The translations under genes and the position numbers were made by a program. Positions 44,193 to 57,166 of a stretch of DNA of 64,000 nt are shown piece by piece. The notes under the pieces were generated by a model that saw nothing but the letters and a program-made list of their open reading frames with translations, made no database searches and was not told the DNA's origin. The stretch spans positions 2,852,001 through 2,916,000 of the forward strand of contig NZ_CP109473.1 of the NCBI RefSeq assembly GCF_036227405.1, given 5' to 3'. This DNA is from Streptomyces sp. NBC_01460. Lineage in GTDB: Bacteria; Actinomycetota; Actinomycetes; Streptomycetales; Streptomycetaceae. Within the stretch, counting starts at the first letter, position 1; each line of letters begins with the position of its first letter.

Positions 44193-46781
44193 GTGCCCGG
44201 TGAGAACCTGTCCCGCGACGAGGCCCGCGAGAGGGCCGAGCTGCTGACCGTCGACGGTTACGAGGTCGCCCTCGACCTCCGTTCCGCCGTCGGTGAGCCC
44301 GACGGGGGCGACGACGCCGGTCCGCGCACCTTCCGCTCGCAGACCACGGTCCGCTTCCGCGCCGCCCGCGCCGGAGCGTCGACCTTCGCCGATCTGCTGG
44401 CCCCCTCCGTGACCGCGGTGACCCTGAACGGCCGGGACCTGGACCCCGCGGCCGTCTTCGACGGGACCCGCATCGCGCTGGAGGACCTCGCCGGCGGCGA
44501 GAACGTCCTGGTCGTCGACGCGCGGTGCGCGTACAGCCGGACCGGCGAGGGCATGCACCGCTTCGTCGACCCGGAGGACGGCGAGGTCTACCTCTACACG
44601 CAGTACGAGCCGGCCGACGCACGGCGCGTCTTCGCCAACTTCGAGCAGCCCGACCTCAAGGCGCCCTACCGCTTCGAGGTCACGGCGCCCGAGGGCTGGC
44701 AGGTCCGGAGCAACGGCGCCGAGGAGTCCCACGAGGGCGAGGTCCACCGGTTCGCGGAGACCCTGCCGATCTCGACGTACATCACGGTGGTCGTCGCGGG
44801 TCCGTACCACTACGTGAGCGACACCTACACGCGTACGTTCGACGACGGTACGAAGCTGGAGATCCCGCTCGGCGCGATGTGCCGCAAGGGGCTCGCGCGC
44901 CACTTCGACGCGGACGACGTCTTCCTGATCACCAAGCAGGGCCTGGACTTCTTCCACGACCACTTCGACTACCCGTACCCGTTCGGGAAGTACGACCAGG
45001 CGTTCGTGCCCGAGTACAACCTCGGCGCCATGGAGAACCCCGGTCTCGTCACCTTCCGCGAGGAGTACATCTACCGCGGCAAGGTCACCTCGGCCTCCTA
45101 CGAGCGCCGCGCCAACGTCATCCTGCACGAGATGGCGCACATGTGGTTCGGCGACCTGGTCACCATGCGGTGGTGGGACGACCTGTGGCTGAAGGAGTCC
45201 TTCGCGGACTTCATGGGGACCTTCTCGATGGTGGAGGCGACGCGCTTCACCAACGGCTGGATCACCTTCGCCAACAACCGCAAGTCCTGGGCCTACCGCG
45301 CCGACCAGCTGCCGTCCACGCACCCGATCACGGCCGACATCCGTGACCTGGAGGACGCCAAGCTGAACTTCGACGGCATCACGTACGCCAAGGGCGCCTC
45401 GGTGCTGAAGCAGCTCGTGGCGTACGTGGGACGGGACGCGTTCCTGGAGGGCGCGCGCCGCTACTTCAAGCGGCACGCGTTCGGGAACACGCGGCTGGGC
45501 GACCTGCTCTCGGTGCTGGCCGAGACCTCCGGTCGCGACATGACGGCCTGGTCGCGCGCCTGGCTCCAGACGGCGGGCGTCAACGTCCTCACACCGGTCG
45601 TGACGTACGACGGCGAGGGCCGGATCGCGGAGCTCGCCGTGACGCAGGAGGCCGCGGCCTCCCACCCCGAGCTGCGGCCGCACCGGGTCGCGGTGGGCCT
45701 GTACCGGCTCTCCCCCGAGGGCGAGCTCGTGCGGTACGCCCGCGCGGAGACCGACGTCGCGGGCGCGCGGACCGTGGTCACCGAGCTGGCGGGGGCCGAG
45801 AAGCCCGACCTGGTCCTGGTCAACGACGACGACCTCACCTACTGCAAGGTCCGCTTCGACGAGGTGTCCCTGGGCACCCTGCGCGAGCACCTCGGTGACA
45901 TCACGGACCCGCTGGCGCGGGCGCTGTGCTGGTCCGCGCTGTGGAACCTGACCCGGGACGCCCTGCTGCCGGCCCGGGACTTCGTGTCCCTCGTACTGTC
46001 GTCCGCGGGCCGTGAGTCGGACATCGGCGTCCTGCAGATGCTGCACGCCTGGGCTCAGTCGGCGCTCGTGCACTACGCCGCGCCCGCCTGGCGCGAGGAG
46101 GGCGCCCGGGCGCTGGCCGAGGGCGCCCGGGCGGAGCTGCGGCGCGCGGAGCCGGGCAGCCAGCACCAGCTGACGTGGGCCAGGTTCTTCGCGGCCGTCG
46201 CGGCGTCGGACGAGGACTTCGAGCTGCTGGGCGGGCTGCTCCACGGTTCGGCCGTGATCGACGGACTGGACGTGGACCAGGAGCTCCGCTGGGCGTTCCT
46301 GTCCTCTCTCGTCTCGTACGGGAAGGCCGACGAGGCCGCCGTCGACGCCGAACTGGCCCTCGACGACACCGCGTCCGGCAAGCGGCACCACGTACGGTGC
46401 CTGGCCTCGCGTCCCTCCGCCGCGGTCAAGGCGCAGGCGTGGGCGACGGTCGTGGAGTCGGACAAGCTCTCCAACGCCCTCGTCGGCGCGACGATCGCCG
46501 GCTTCGAGCAGCCCTCCCAGCGGGAGCTGCTGGCCCCGTACACGGCGTCCTACTTCGAGGCGATCGAGCGGGTGTGGGCCGAGCGTTCCATCCAGATCGG
46601 CATGGACGTCGTCAAGGGCCTGTTCCCCGGGCTGCAGGACGATCCCGCGACCCTCACCGCGACGGACGCGTGGCTGACCTCGCACCCGGACGCGGCACCG
46701 GCGCTGCGGCGGCTGGTCCTGGAGGCGCGGGACGACCTGGCGCGGGCGCTCCGGGGGCAGGAGCGCGACGCGGCGGCGTGA
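44193..46781 (+). CDS. pepN: Aminopeptidase N (M1 family), paralogue 1
   Basis: 862 residues, GTG at 44193 with AAGGAG 6 nt before it. The exopeptidase motif is YNLGAMENPG. The zinc site is H312-E-M-A-H316 with E335 in LWLKESFADF. The C-terminal half (about 440-862) is the helical ERAP1-like domain. It is cytoplasmic and removes N-terminal residues from short peptides, the likely last step after Clp proteolysis. Its position next to the Rv2466c homologue matches Rv2467 in mycobacteria, so I take this copy as the ancestral one. An imperfect 16-bp hairpin follows. Confidence 0.96.
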   Translation: MPGENLSRDEARERAELLTVDGYEVALDLRSAVGEPDGGDDAGPRTFRSQTTVRFRAARAGASTFADLLAPSVTAVTLNGRDLDPAAVFDGTRIALEDLAGGENVLVVDARCAYSRTGEGMHRFVDPEDGEVYLYTQYEPADARRVFANFEQPDLKAPYRFEVTAPEGWQVRSNGAEESHEGEVHRFAETLPISTYITVVVAGPYHYVSDTYTRTFDDGTKLEIPLGAMCRKGLARHFDADDVFLITKQGLDFFHDHFDYPYPFGKYDQAFVPEYNLGAMENPGLVTFREEYIYRGKVTSASYERRANVILHEMAHMWFGDLVTMRWWDDLWLKESFADFMGTFSMVEATRFTNGWITFANNRKSWAYRADQLPSTHPITADIRDLEDAKLNFDGITYAKGASVLKQLVAYVGRDAFLEGARRYFKRHAFGNTRLGDLLSVLAETSGRDMTAWSRAWLQTAGVNVLTPVVTYDGEGRIAELAVTQEAAASHPELRPHRVAVGLYRLSPEGELVRYARAETDVAGARTVVTELAGAEKPDLVLVNDDDLTYCKVRFDEVSLGTLREHLGDITDPLARALCWSALWNLTRDALLPARDFVSLVLSSAGRESDIGVLQMLHAWAQSALVHYAAPAWREEGARALAEGARAELRRAEPGSQHQLTWARFFAAVAASDEDFELLGGLLHGSAVIDGLDVDQELRWAFLSSLVSYGKADEAAVDAELALDDTASGKRHHVRCLASRPSAAVKAQAWATVVESDKLSNALVGATIAGFEQPSQRELLAPYTASYFEAIERVWAERSIQIGMDVVKGLFPGLQDDPATLTATDAWLTSHPDAAPALRRLVLEARDDLARALRGQERDAAA

Positions 46782-46787
46782 GGTTCC

Positions 46788-46823
46788 GGTGCGCGCCCCG
46801 CACGCGTGTGCGGGGGGCGCACC
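46788..46823 (+). terminator. Terminator after pepN paralogue 1
   Basis: 16-bp stem with one mismatch (46788-46803 with 46808-46823), loop GCGT, 6 nt past the stop. Confidence 0.75.
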
Positions 46824-46952
46824 GCACAATCCCCGTCGCGCCCCCTCTTTTCGGCATTCGAACTGTCGTGCTTTAGGACGGCGTTGTCCTGGATTGTCGA
46901 CGGACGTGTAACACGGGTTACGGCGCCGCGAGCCTGCGGGAACCTCCCGGGC

Positions 46953-47960
46953 ATGAACCGGAACGCCCCCCTCTCCCCGCGCCCCGTCCACGAAGTGAGC
47001 CACCGCGTGCAGTCCGCCTCGCAGTTGCGCGCCCACGGCGTGACCGCCGCGCAGACCGCCGCGCAGTGCCTGCCCGGCGGCCCCTGGCAGCAACTGCTCC
47101 CCGGCGTGTACCTCCTGCACCCGGAACCGCCCACGAACGACGACCGGGTGCGCGGCGCCCTGCTGTACGCGGGACGGCCCCCGGCCGGCGTCCGGCGGAC
47201 CGTGCCCGCCCCGTCCGGACCCGGTTACGGCGAGGCCATGGTGACGGGCCTGGCCGCCCTGGCCCTGTACGGCTTCGCCTCCGCGCCCCCGATGATCGCG
47301 CTGCACCGGATCGACGTGCTGGTCCCGCGCACCAGGCGACTGCGCTCCACCCGGTTCGTGCAGGTGACCCGTTCCGCGGACCTGCCCCGGCCGCAGCGCC
47401 GGCTCGGAGTGCCGCTGGCTCCCGCGGAGCGGGCCGTTGCCGACGCGGTGGCGACGCTGACGGACGCCCCGACGGTGCGCCGGATCCTGACGGAGGCGGT
47501 GCGTGGCGGGCACTGCGAGCCCGCGGCCGTCGTGCGGGAGCTGAACGCAGCCGGACTGCTGGGCCGCGCGCACGTGGGGGACGCCGTCGACGCGCTGCTC
47601 GTCGAGAGCCGGGCGGCGGCGGAGGGCAGGCTGTACGAGATGGTGCGCACCCATGGGCTGCCCCAGCCGCTGTGGAACGTCGAGCTGTCCCTGCCGGGCG
47701 GCGGATCGCTGGGCGGGGTGGACGCGTTCTGGCCGGAGCAGGCGGTCGCGCTCGAACTGGGCTCACGCTCGCCCCGGGAGGAGCACGTCGTCTTCGCCGC
47801 GGAGCGGGAGCACCTGGAGAGGCTCGGGGTCACGGTGGTGCGGGTGGCGCCGAAGCAGTTGCGCGAATCGGCCGCGCAGCTGTCCGTCGTGCTGCGTACG
47901 GCGATGATGGCGGCCGAGGACCGCGAACCGGCCGCCTACCTGGCGGTCCTGCCCCGCTGA
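46953..47960 (+). CDS. AbiEi-like/degenerate PD-(D/E)XK-fold protein, function unknown
   Basis: 335 residues, ATG at 46953. The N-terminal part (about 15-60, SASQLRAHGVTAAQTAAQ, then QQLLPGVYLLH) resembles the winged-helix start of AbiEi-type antitoxin proteins. The C-terminal part (about 240-320) follows the very-short-patch/DUF559 pattern: GVDAFWPEQAVALEL, a charged helix (EEHVVFAAEREHLERLG) and VTVVRVAPKQL. In active nucleases the last two residues of the core are E-x-D or E-x-K; here it reads ELG, so catalysis looks lost. No AbiEii toxin gene is nearby. Probable DNA-binding protein. The start has no strong Shine-Dalgarno sequence. Confidence 0.8.
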   Translation: MNRNAPLSPRPVHEVSHRVQSASQLRAHGVTAAQTAAQCLPGGPWQQLLPGVYLLHPEPPTNDDRVRGALLYAGRPPAGVRRTVPAPSGPGYGEAMVTGLAALALYGFASAPPMIALHRIDVLVPRTRRLRSTRFVQVTRSADLPRPQRRLGVPLAPAERAVADAVATLTDAPTVRRILTEAVRGGHCEPAAVVRELNAAGLLGRAHVGDAVDALLVESRAAAEGRLYEMVRTHGLPQPLWNVELSLPGGGSLGGVDAFWPEQAVALELGSRSPREEHVVFAAEREHLERLGVTVVRVAPKQLRESAAQLSVVLRTAMMAAEDREPAAYLAVLPR

Positions 47961-48109
47961 GTGGCGCGGTGGTGCCGATGGCGGATCTCCGCCATGTCCC
48001 TGTTCGATCACCGCCAACTCTCCACAAAACCCTGTCTTTTACGAAAGGCTGAGCGGTCATCGGGTACCGAATTCCGGACTCTCTCTTTCTTTCACAAACA
48101 GGGATGCTG

Positions 48110-52628
<4,519 letters not shown>

Positions 52629-52641
52629 GCCGTCGTACGGT

Positions 52642-52678
52642 GAAGGGGTGGCCACCGGACTCCGGTGGCCACCCCTTC
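52642..52678. terminator. Bidirectional terminator between asd and the RHH gene
   Basis: Arms GAAGGGGTGGCCACCGGA (52642-52659) and 52661-52678 are exact complements around one base; sterically about 16 bp can pair. It lies between convergent stops. Confidence 0.85.
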
Positions 52679-52698
52679 CTCGATGTGCCGGGCCTCTG

Positions 52699-52851
52699 TC
52701 ACCGCGTCTCGCGGTCTGCTTCCTGATCGGCCTTCCTCAGCAGTGCGACCGCCACGTGGAGCACAGCCGAGCGGGACGGCAGGCCGGCCGCCGTGGCATA
52801 CGCGTCGAGGAAGTCGATGTCCTCCTGCGGCAGATTCACGGTGATCCTCAT
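52699..52851 (-). CDS. Orphan ribbon-helix-helix protein, MazE9/CopG-like
   Basis: 50 residues, ATG at 52851 with AGGAT upstream. The sequence MRITVNLPQEDIDFLDAYA is an RHH beta-strand and helix, followed by AAGLPSRSAVLHVAVALLRK, the second helix with the GLPSRS turn of MazE9-type antitoxins. It stops shortly after the DNA-binding domain and lacks the toxin-neutralising tail. No MazF or other toxin gene is beside it: asd is convergent on one side and a DUF1203 gene lies 42 bp upstream on the same strand. It is either a solo DNA-binding regulator or the remains of a toxin-antitoxin pair. Confidence 0.75.
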   Translation of the reverse strand: MRITVNLPQEDIDFLDAYATAAGLPSRSAVLHVAVALLRKADQEADRETR

Positions 52852-52893
52852 GGCACCATCCTGCCGGAGAGTCCGGTTCCCGGAGTCCCGCCG

Positions 52894-53394
52894 TCAGCCG
52901 GCCCGCACCTCGAAGTGGAAGCACCCGTACTCCACGGCCCGTACGTGCGCCAGCACCACCCGCGGGTCCGCGAACGCCTCCGCGAGGGCCGCGTCGAAGC
53001 CCTGCTCCTCCTCGGCCGGGATCTCCAGCAGCCGGCCTCCGACGATCCTGCCGTCGGCGTCGTAGCGCCGGACCGTGCGCAGGGCGCCCGCCCGGGAGAA
53101 CGGATAGCCGGGCCGGTCGTCCGCCGGCCCCTCGCACTCCTCGGCGTGGACGAAGACCGGCCCCTGCTCGTCGTACGCCCCGGGGCGCGCCCAGGTCTCC
53201 ACCGCCCAGCGGCGCAGCGGCGCGTAGGAGACCAGGGCGATCCTCTCGCCCGGTTCGGCGCCGCGCAGGCAGCAGCGCAGGGGCTCGCCGCCCTCCGTGG
53301 CCGTGTACGGGACGCAGGGCCGCCCCGCGTCGTCGGTCGTGCGGAGCTCTTCCAGGGTGTCCGGCCCGATGGGCCGCGCCTCGTATGCGGTCAT
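52894..53394 (-). CDS. DUF1203 domain protein
   Basis: 166 residues, ATG at 53394. The whole chain fits DUF1203, with CCLRGAEPGERIALVSYAP, GPVFVHAEEC and YPFSRAGALRTVRRYDADG. No function is established. Four Cys and several His are scattered rather than grouped as a metal site. It lies 42 bp upstream of the small RHH gene on the same strand, so the two may be co-transcribed, and it is divergent from pepN paralogue 2 (113-bp gap). Confidence 0.87.
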   Translation of the reverse strand: MTAYEARPIGPDTLEELRTTDDAGRPCVPYTATEGGEPLRCCLRGAEPGERIALVSYAPLRRWAVETWARPGAYDEQGPVFVHAEECEGPADDRPGYPFSRAGALRTVRRYDADGRIVGGRLLEIPAEEEQGFDAALAEAFADPRVVLAHVRAVEYGCFHFEVRAG

Positions 53395-53507
53395 GGTCCG
53401 AGGGTGGCCCGTGCGCCTCCGCCGGTCCGGCGGAAAACGGACATCGCGTTGGGCGCTCCGTACGTGGAAGGATGGCGAAAACATCGCACATCAAAGGAGA
53501 TGACCGC

Positions 53508-56096
53508 GTGCCTGGCACGAATCTGACCCGCGAAGAGGCACAGGAGCGGGCGCGCCTGCTGACCGTGGACGCGTACGAGATCGATCTCGACCTCTCCGGC
53601 GCGCAGGAGGGCGGCACCTACCGGTCCGTCACCACCGTGCGCTTCGACTCCGCCGAGGACGGTGCCGAGACCTTCATCGACCTGGTGGCCCCCGCGGTCC
53701 ACGACGTCGTGCTGAACGGCAGGAGCCTCGACGTCGCCGCCGTCTTCCGGGACGCCCGGATCGCGCTGAAGCACCTCCGGGCCGGCACCAACGAGCTCAA
53801 GGTCGTCGCCGACTGCTCGTACACGAACACGGGTGAGGGGCTGCACCGCTTCGTCGACCCGGTCGACGAGCAGGCCTACCTCTACACCCAGTTCGAGGTG
53901 CCGGACGCCCGCCGGGTGTTCGCCAGCTTCGAGCAGCCCGACCTGAAGGCGACCTTCCGGTTCACCGTGAAGGCCCCGGCGGGCTGGACCGTGATCTCCA
54001 ACTCGCCGACGCCCGAGCCGAAGGACGACGTCTGGTCCTTCGAGCCGACGCCGCGCGTCTCCACCTACATCACGGCCCTGATCGCCGGCCCGTACCACGC
54101 GGTGCACAGCAGCTACGAGAAGGACGGCCAGTCCGTCCCGCTCGGCATCTACTGCCGCCCCTCGCTCGCCGAGTACCTGGACGCGGACGAGATCTTCGCG
54201 GTCACGCGTCAGGGCTTCGAGTGGTTCCAGGAGAAGTTCGACTACGCGTACCCGTTCGCCAAGTACGACCAGCTCTTCGTCCCGGAGTTCAACGCCGGTG
54301 CGATGGAGAACGCCGGCGCGGTCACCATCCGCGACCAGTACGTCTTCCGCTCGAAGGTCACGGACGCGGCGTACGAGACGCGGGCCGAGACCATCCTCCA
54401 CGAGCTGGCCCACATGTGGTTCGGCGACCTGGTGACCATGGAGTGGTGGAACGACCTCTGGCTGAACGAGTCGTTCGCCACGTACACCTCGATCGCCTGC
54501 CTGTCGGACGCCGAGGGCTCCCGGTGGCCGCACTCCTGGACGACGTTCGCCAACTCCATGAAGACGTGGGCGTACCGCCAGGACCAGCTGCCGTCGACGC
54601 ACCCGATCATGGCGGACATCCAGGACCTCGACGACGTCCTGGTGAACTTCGACGGGATCACGTATGCGAAGGGCGCCTCGGTCCTGAAGCAGCTCGTGGC
54701 GTACGTCGGCAAGGACGCGTTCTTCCAGGGCGTGCAGGCGTACTTCAAGGCGCATGCCTTCGGGAACACGCGCCTGTCGGACCTGCTGGGCGCGCTGGAG
54801 GAGACCTCCGGCCGTGACCTGAAGACCTGGTCGAAGGCGTGGCTGGAGACGGCCGGGATCAACATCCTCCGCCCGGAGATCGAGACCGACGAGAACGGCC
54901 ACGTCACCTCGTTCACGGTCCTCCAGGAGGCCCCCGCGCTCCCCGCCGGGGCGAAGGGCGAGCCGACACTGCGCCCGCACAGGATCGCCATCGGCTGCTA
55001 CTCCTTCGACGAGACCGGGGCCGGGGGCGGGAAGCTGGTCCGCACGGACCGGATCGAGCTGGACGTCGACGGCGAGCGGACCACCGTGCCGTTCCCGTCC
55101 GGCACGGCCCGCCCGGCGGTCGTCCTGCTCAACGACGACGACCTGTCGTACGCGAAGGTCCGCCTCGACGAGGAGTCGCTGCGGGTCGTCACCGCGCACC
55201 TGGGCGACTTCACCGAGTCCCTGCCGCGCGCGCTGAGCTGGGCCTCGGCCTGGGACATGACGCGCGACGGCGAGCTGGCGACGCGCGACTACCTGGCGCT
55301 GGTCCTCTCCGGGATCGGCAAGGAGACGGACATCGGCGTCGTGCAGTCGCTGCACCGCCAGGTGAAGCTGGCCCTGGACCTCTACGCCGCCCCGGAGTGG
55401 CGCGAGGCGGGTCTGAACCAGTGGACCGAGGCGACGCTGGCGCACCTGCGCGCGGCGGAGCCGGCCAGTGACCACCAGCTGGCGTGGGCCCGCGCCTTCG
55501 CGGCGACGGCCCGCAGCCCGCTCCACCTGGACGTGCTGCAGTCGCTGCTGGACGGCACCCAGGAGATCGAGGGCCTGGCCGTCGACACCGAGCTGCGCTG
55601 GGCGTTCGTGCAGCGCCTGGCCGCGACCGGCCTGCTCGACGAGGAGGAGATCACCGCCGAGTACGAGCGCGACAGGACGGCGGCCGGCGAGCGCCACGCG
55701 GCCTCCGCACGCGCGGCCCAGCCCTCCGAGGAGGCGAAGGCCGAGGCGTGGGCGTCGGTCGTCGAGTCGGACAAGCTGCCGAACTCCCTCCAGGAGTCGG
55801 TCATCGACGGGTTCGTGCAGACCGAACAGCGTGAGCTGCTGGCTCCGTACGCGGAGAAGTACTTCACGGCAGTGAAGGACGTCTGGGACACCCGCAGCCA
55901 CGAGATGGCCCAGCAGATCGCCGTGGGCCTCTACCCGTCCCTCCACGTCTCGCAGGAGACCCTGGACGCCACGGACGCCTGGCTCGAAGCGGTGCGGCCG
56001 AGCGCGGCCCTGCGCCGGCTGGTGTCGGAGTCCCGTTCGGGCGTGGAGCGTGCGCTGAAGGCGCAGGCGGCGGACGCCGCGGCGGCCACCGCCTAG
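53508..56096 (+). CDS. pepN: Aminopeptidase N (M1 family), paralogue 2
   Basis: 862 residues, GTG at 53508 with AAGGAG upstream. GAMEN motif FNAGAMENAG. Zinc site H298-E-L-A-H302 with E321 in LWLNESFATY. The ERAP1-like C-terminal domain is present. It is strikingly similar to the gene at 44193 in length, start (VPGxNL, then RxEAxERAxLLTVD) and catalytic core, but lacks a short N-terminal insert and carries one further on. Both copies keep all catalytic residues, so both should be active. The 6.7 kb between them shows they are not a simple tandem pair. A hairpin follows. Confidence 0.95.
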   Translation: MPGTNLTREEAQERARLLTVDAYEIDLDLSGAQEGGTYRSVTTVRFDSAEDGAETFIDLVAPAVHDVVLNGRSLDVAAVFRDARIALKHLRAGTNELKVVADCSYTNTGEGLHRFVDPVDEQAYLYTQFEVPDARRVFASFEQPDLKATFRFTVKAPAGWTVISNSPTPEPKDDVWSFEPTPRVSTYITALIAGPYHAVHSSYEKDGQSVPLGIYCRPSLAEYLDADEIFAVTRQGFEWFQEKFDYAYPFAKYDQLFVPEFNAGAMENAGAVTIRDQYVFRSKVTDAAYETRAETILHELAHMWFGDLVTMEWWNDLWLNESFATYTSIACLSDAEGSRWPHSWTTFANSMKTWAYRQDQLPSTHPIMADIQDLDDVLVNFDGITYAKGASVLKQLVAYVGKDAFFQGVQAYFKAHAFGNTRLSDLLGALEETSGRDLKTWSKAWLETAGINILRPEIETDENGHVTSFTVLQEAPALPAGAKGEPTLRPHRIAIGCYSFDETGAGGGKLVRTDRIELDVDGERTTVPFPSGTARPAVVLLNDDDLSYAKVRLDEESLRVVTAHLGDFTESLPRALSWASAWDMTRDGELATRDYLALVLSGIGKETDIGVVQSLHRQVKLALDLYAAPEWREAGLNQWTEATLAHLRAAEPASDHQLAWARAFAATARSPLHLDVLQSLLDGTQEIEGLAVDTELRWAFVQRLAATGLLDEEEITAEYERDRTAAGERHAASARAAQPSEEAKAEAWASVVESDKLPNSLQESVIDGFVQTEQRELLAPYAEKYFTAVKDVWDTRSHEMAQQIAVGLYPSLHVSQETLDATDAWLEAVRPSAALRRLVSESRSGVERALKAQAADAAAATA

Positions 56097-56115
56097 CGGC
56101 CCCGGCCCGATGACG

Positions 56116-56145
56116 AGAGGGCGTCCCCGTCAGGGGGCGCCCTCT
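56116..56145. terminator. Terminator after pepN paralogue 2
   Basis: 13-bp stem with one G-T pair (56116-56128 with 56133-56145), loop GTCA. Its right arm overlaps the 3' end of the convergent VOC-SnoaL gene. Confidence 0.7.
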
Positions 56146-57011
56146 TCCGTGCCGGCGTCCGGCTCTCCGCCGAACACACCGGGGTTGCCCTCGCTCCACA
56201 CGCTGGTCACGACACGGCGCGCCAGACGCCAGCCGTCCGGTGTGCGGCGCAGCCGGTCCTCGTAACGGCCCGCTCCGAGGAACGTCTCACCTCCGGGCAG
56301 CCCTGTCCGGACGTGCTGGGCGTGGAAGTAGCAGGTGTGCTCCGCCTCGTCACCGCTGACGGTGACGACATGGTTGCCGAGCAGGTGCTGCGTGGCGTCC
56401 AGGGGCCGTACGCCCGCACTGATCTGCCGTACGACGGCCTCCGGCCCGGAGACGGCGATGCCCGACCCGCTGTACTCCCAGGACGCGTCCTCGGTGAACA
56501 GACCGCGGAGCGCCTCCCAGTCCCTGGTGTCCAGCGCGGTGGCGTACGCGGTGACGGTGTCGACGACGGCGGCGCGGTCCGCGAGGTCCCGGACCTCCCG
56601 GGCGAGCGGCTCCCCGGCAGCCCGCTCCCCCGCGTCCTGCGGATACCAGCGGAGCTCGACGGTGTTGCCGTCCGGATCCTCCACGTAGAGGGACTGCGCC
56701 CGGCCCCGGGCGCCGAACCGTTCCCCCGGGCCGTCCAGCACGGTGAAGGTGCCCGAGTCGATGACCTGCTGCCAGTCCAGCGGCTCGACGACCAGGCAGA
56801 TGTGGTCCACGTTCGACTCGCCCCGGGGGCCGTCGAGCAGATCGATGACGGTGGTCGGGCTGACCCGTACCGACGGGAACGAGACCGTGCCCGAGCGCCA
56901 CTCGTCCACCCGGACCGGCTCCAGGCCCAGCGGCCCGCAGTAGAACTCCAGCGCCCGCTCGACGTCGCTCACGTTGAGCACCAGATGATCGAAGTCCTTG
57001 ACGCGCAGCAT
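56130..57011 (-). CDS. VOC (glyoxalase fold) - SnoaL (NTF2 fold) fusion protein
   Basis: 293 residues, ATG at 57011 with GGGAGG upstream. Residues 1-127 are a vicinal-oxygen-chelate domain: DFDHLVLNVSDVERALEFY starts it and YVEDPDGNTVELRWYP ends it, with H7 and E122 as likely metal ligands. Residues 145-280 form a SnoaL/NTF2-like cone: DTVTAYATALDTRDWEALRGLF, then TQHLLGNHVVTV and WRLARRVVTSVWSEG. Each half is usually a separate protein. The combination could act on an aromatic or polyketide-like substrate, but no pathway genes surround it. Confidence 0.86.
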   Translation of the reverse strand: MLRVKDFDHLVLNVSDVERALEFYCGPLGLEPVRVDEWRSGTVSFPSVRVSPTTVIDLLDGPRGESNVDHICLVVEPLDWQQVIDSGTFTVLDGPGERFGARGRAQSLYVEDPDGNTVELRWYPQDAGERAAGEPLAREVRDLADRAAVVDTVTAYATALDTRDWEALRGLFTEDASWEYSGSGIAVSGPEAVVRQISAGVRPLDATQHLLGNHVVTVSGDEAEHTCYFHAQHVRTGLPGGETFLGAGRYEDRLRRTPDGWRLARRVVTSVWSEGNPGVFGGEPDAGTEEGAP

Positions 57012-57099
57012 GGCCGCCCTCCCGTGTCCGCACCGCCGGTTCCCGCTCGTTGCCCACATCCTCCCCCGGCGCGCCCCCACGGCGCCGCCGGAATGAGAA

Positions 57100-57144
57100 C
57101 CGCCCGGCGGACGGGCGTCTAACGCGCAGCCGTCCACCGGGCGG
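57100..57144 (-). terminator. Terminator after alc
   Basis: 15-bp stem with one mismatch (57100-57114 with 57130-57144), 22 nt past the allantoicase stop. Confidence 0.7.
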
Positions 57145-57166
57145 GAGTCGGGGTGGTCCCGGGGCG

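Noticed and set aside
44157..47654. 1165-codon minus-strand frame opposite pepN
   Set aside because: Antisense to an unambiguous aminopeptidase; no recognisable motif.
52699..53394. RHH protein with the DUF1203 gene as a toxin-antitoxin pair
   Set aside because: DUF1203 has no known toxin fold or catalytic motif and the RHH protein lacks a toxin-binding tail; there is nothing beyond closeness.
53391..55946. 851-codon minus-strand frame opposite the second pepN
   Set aside because: Antisense shadow with no motif.
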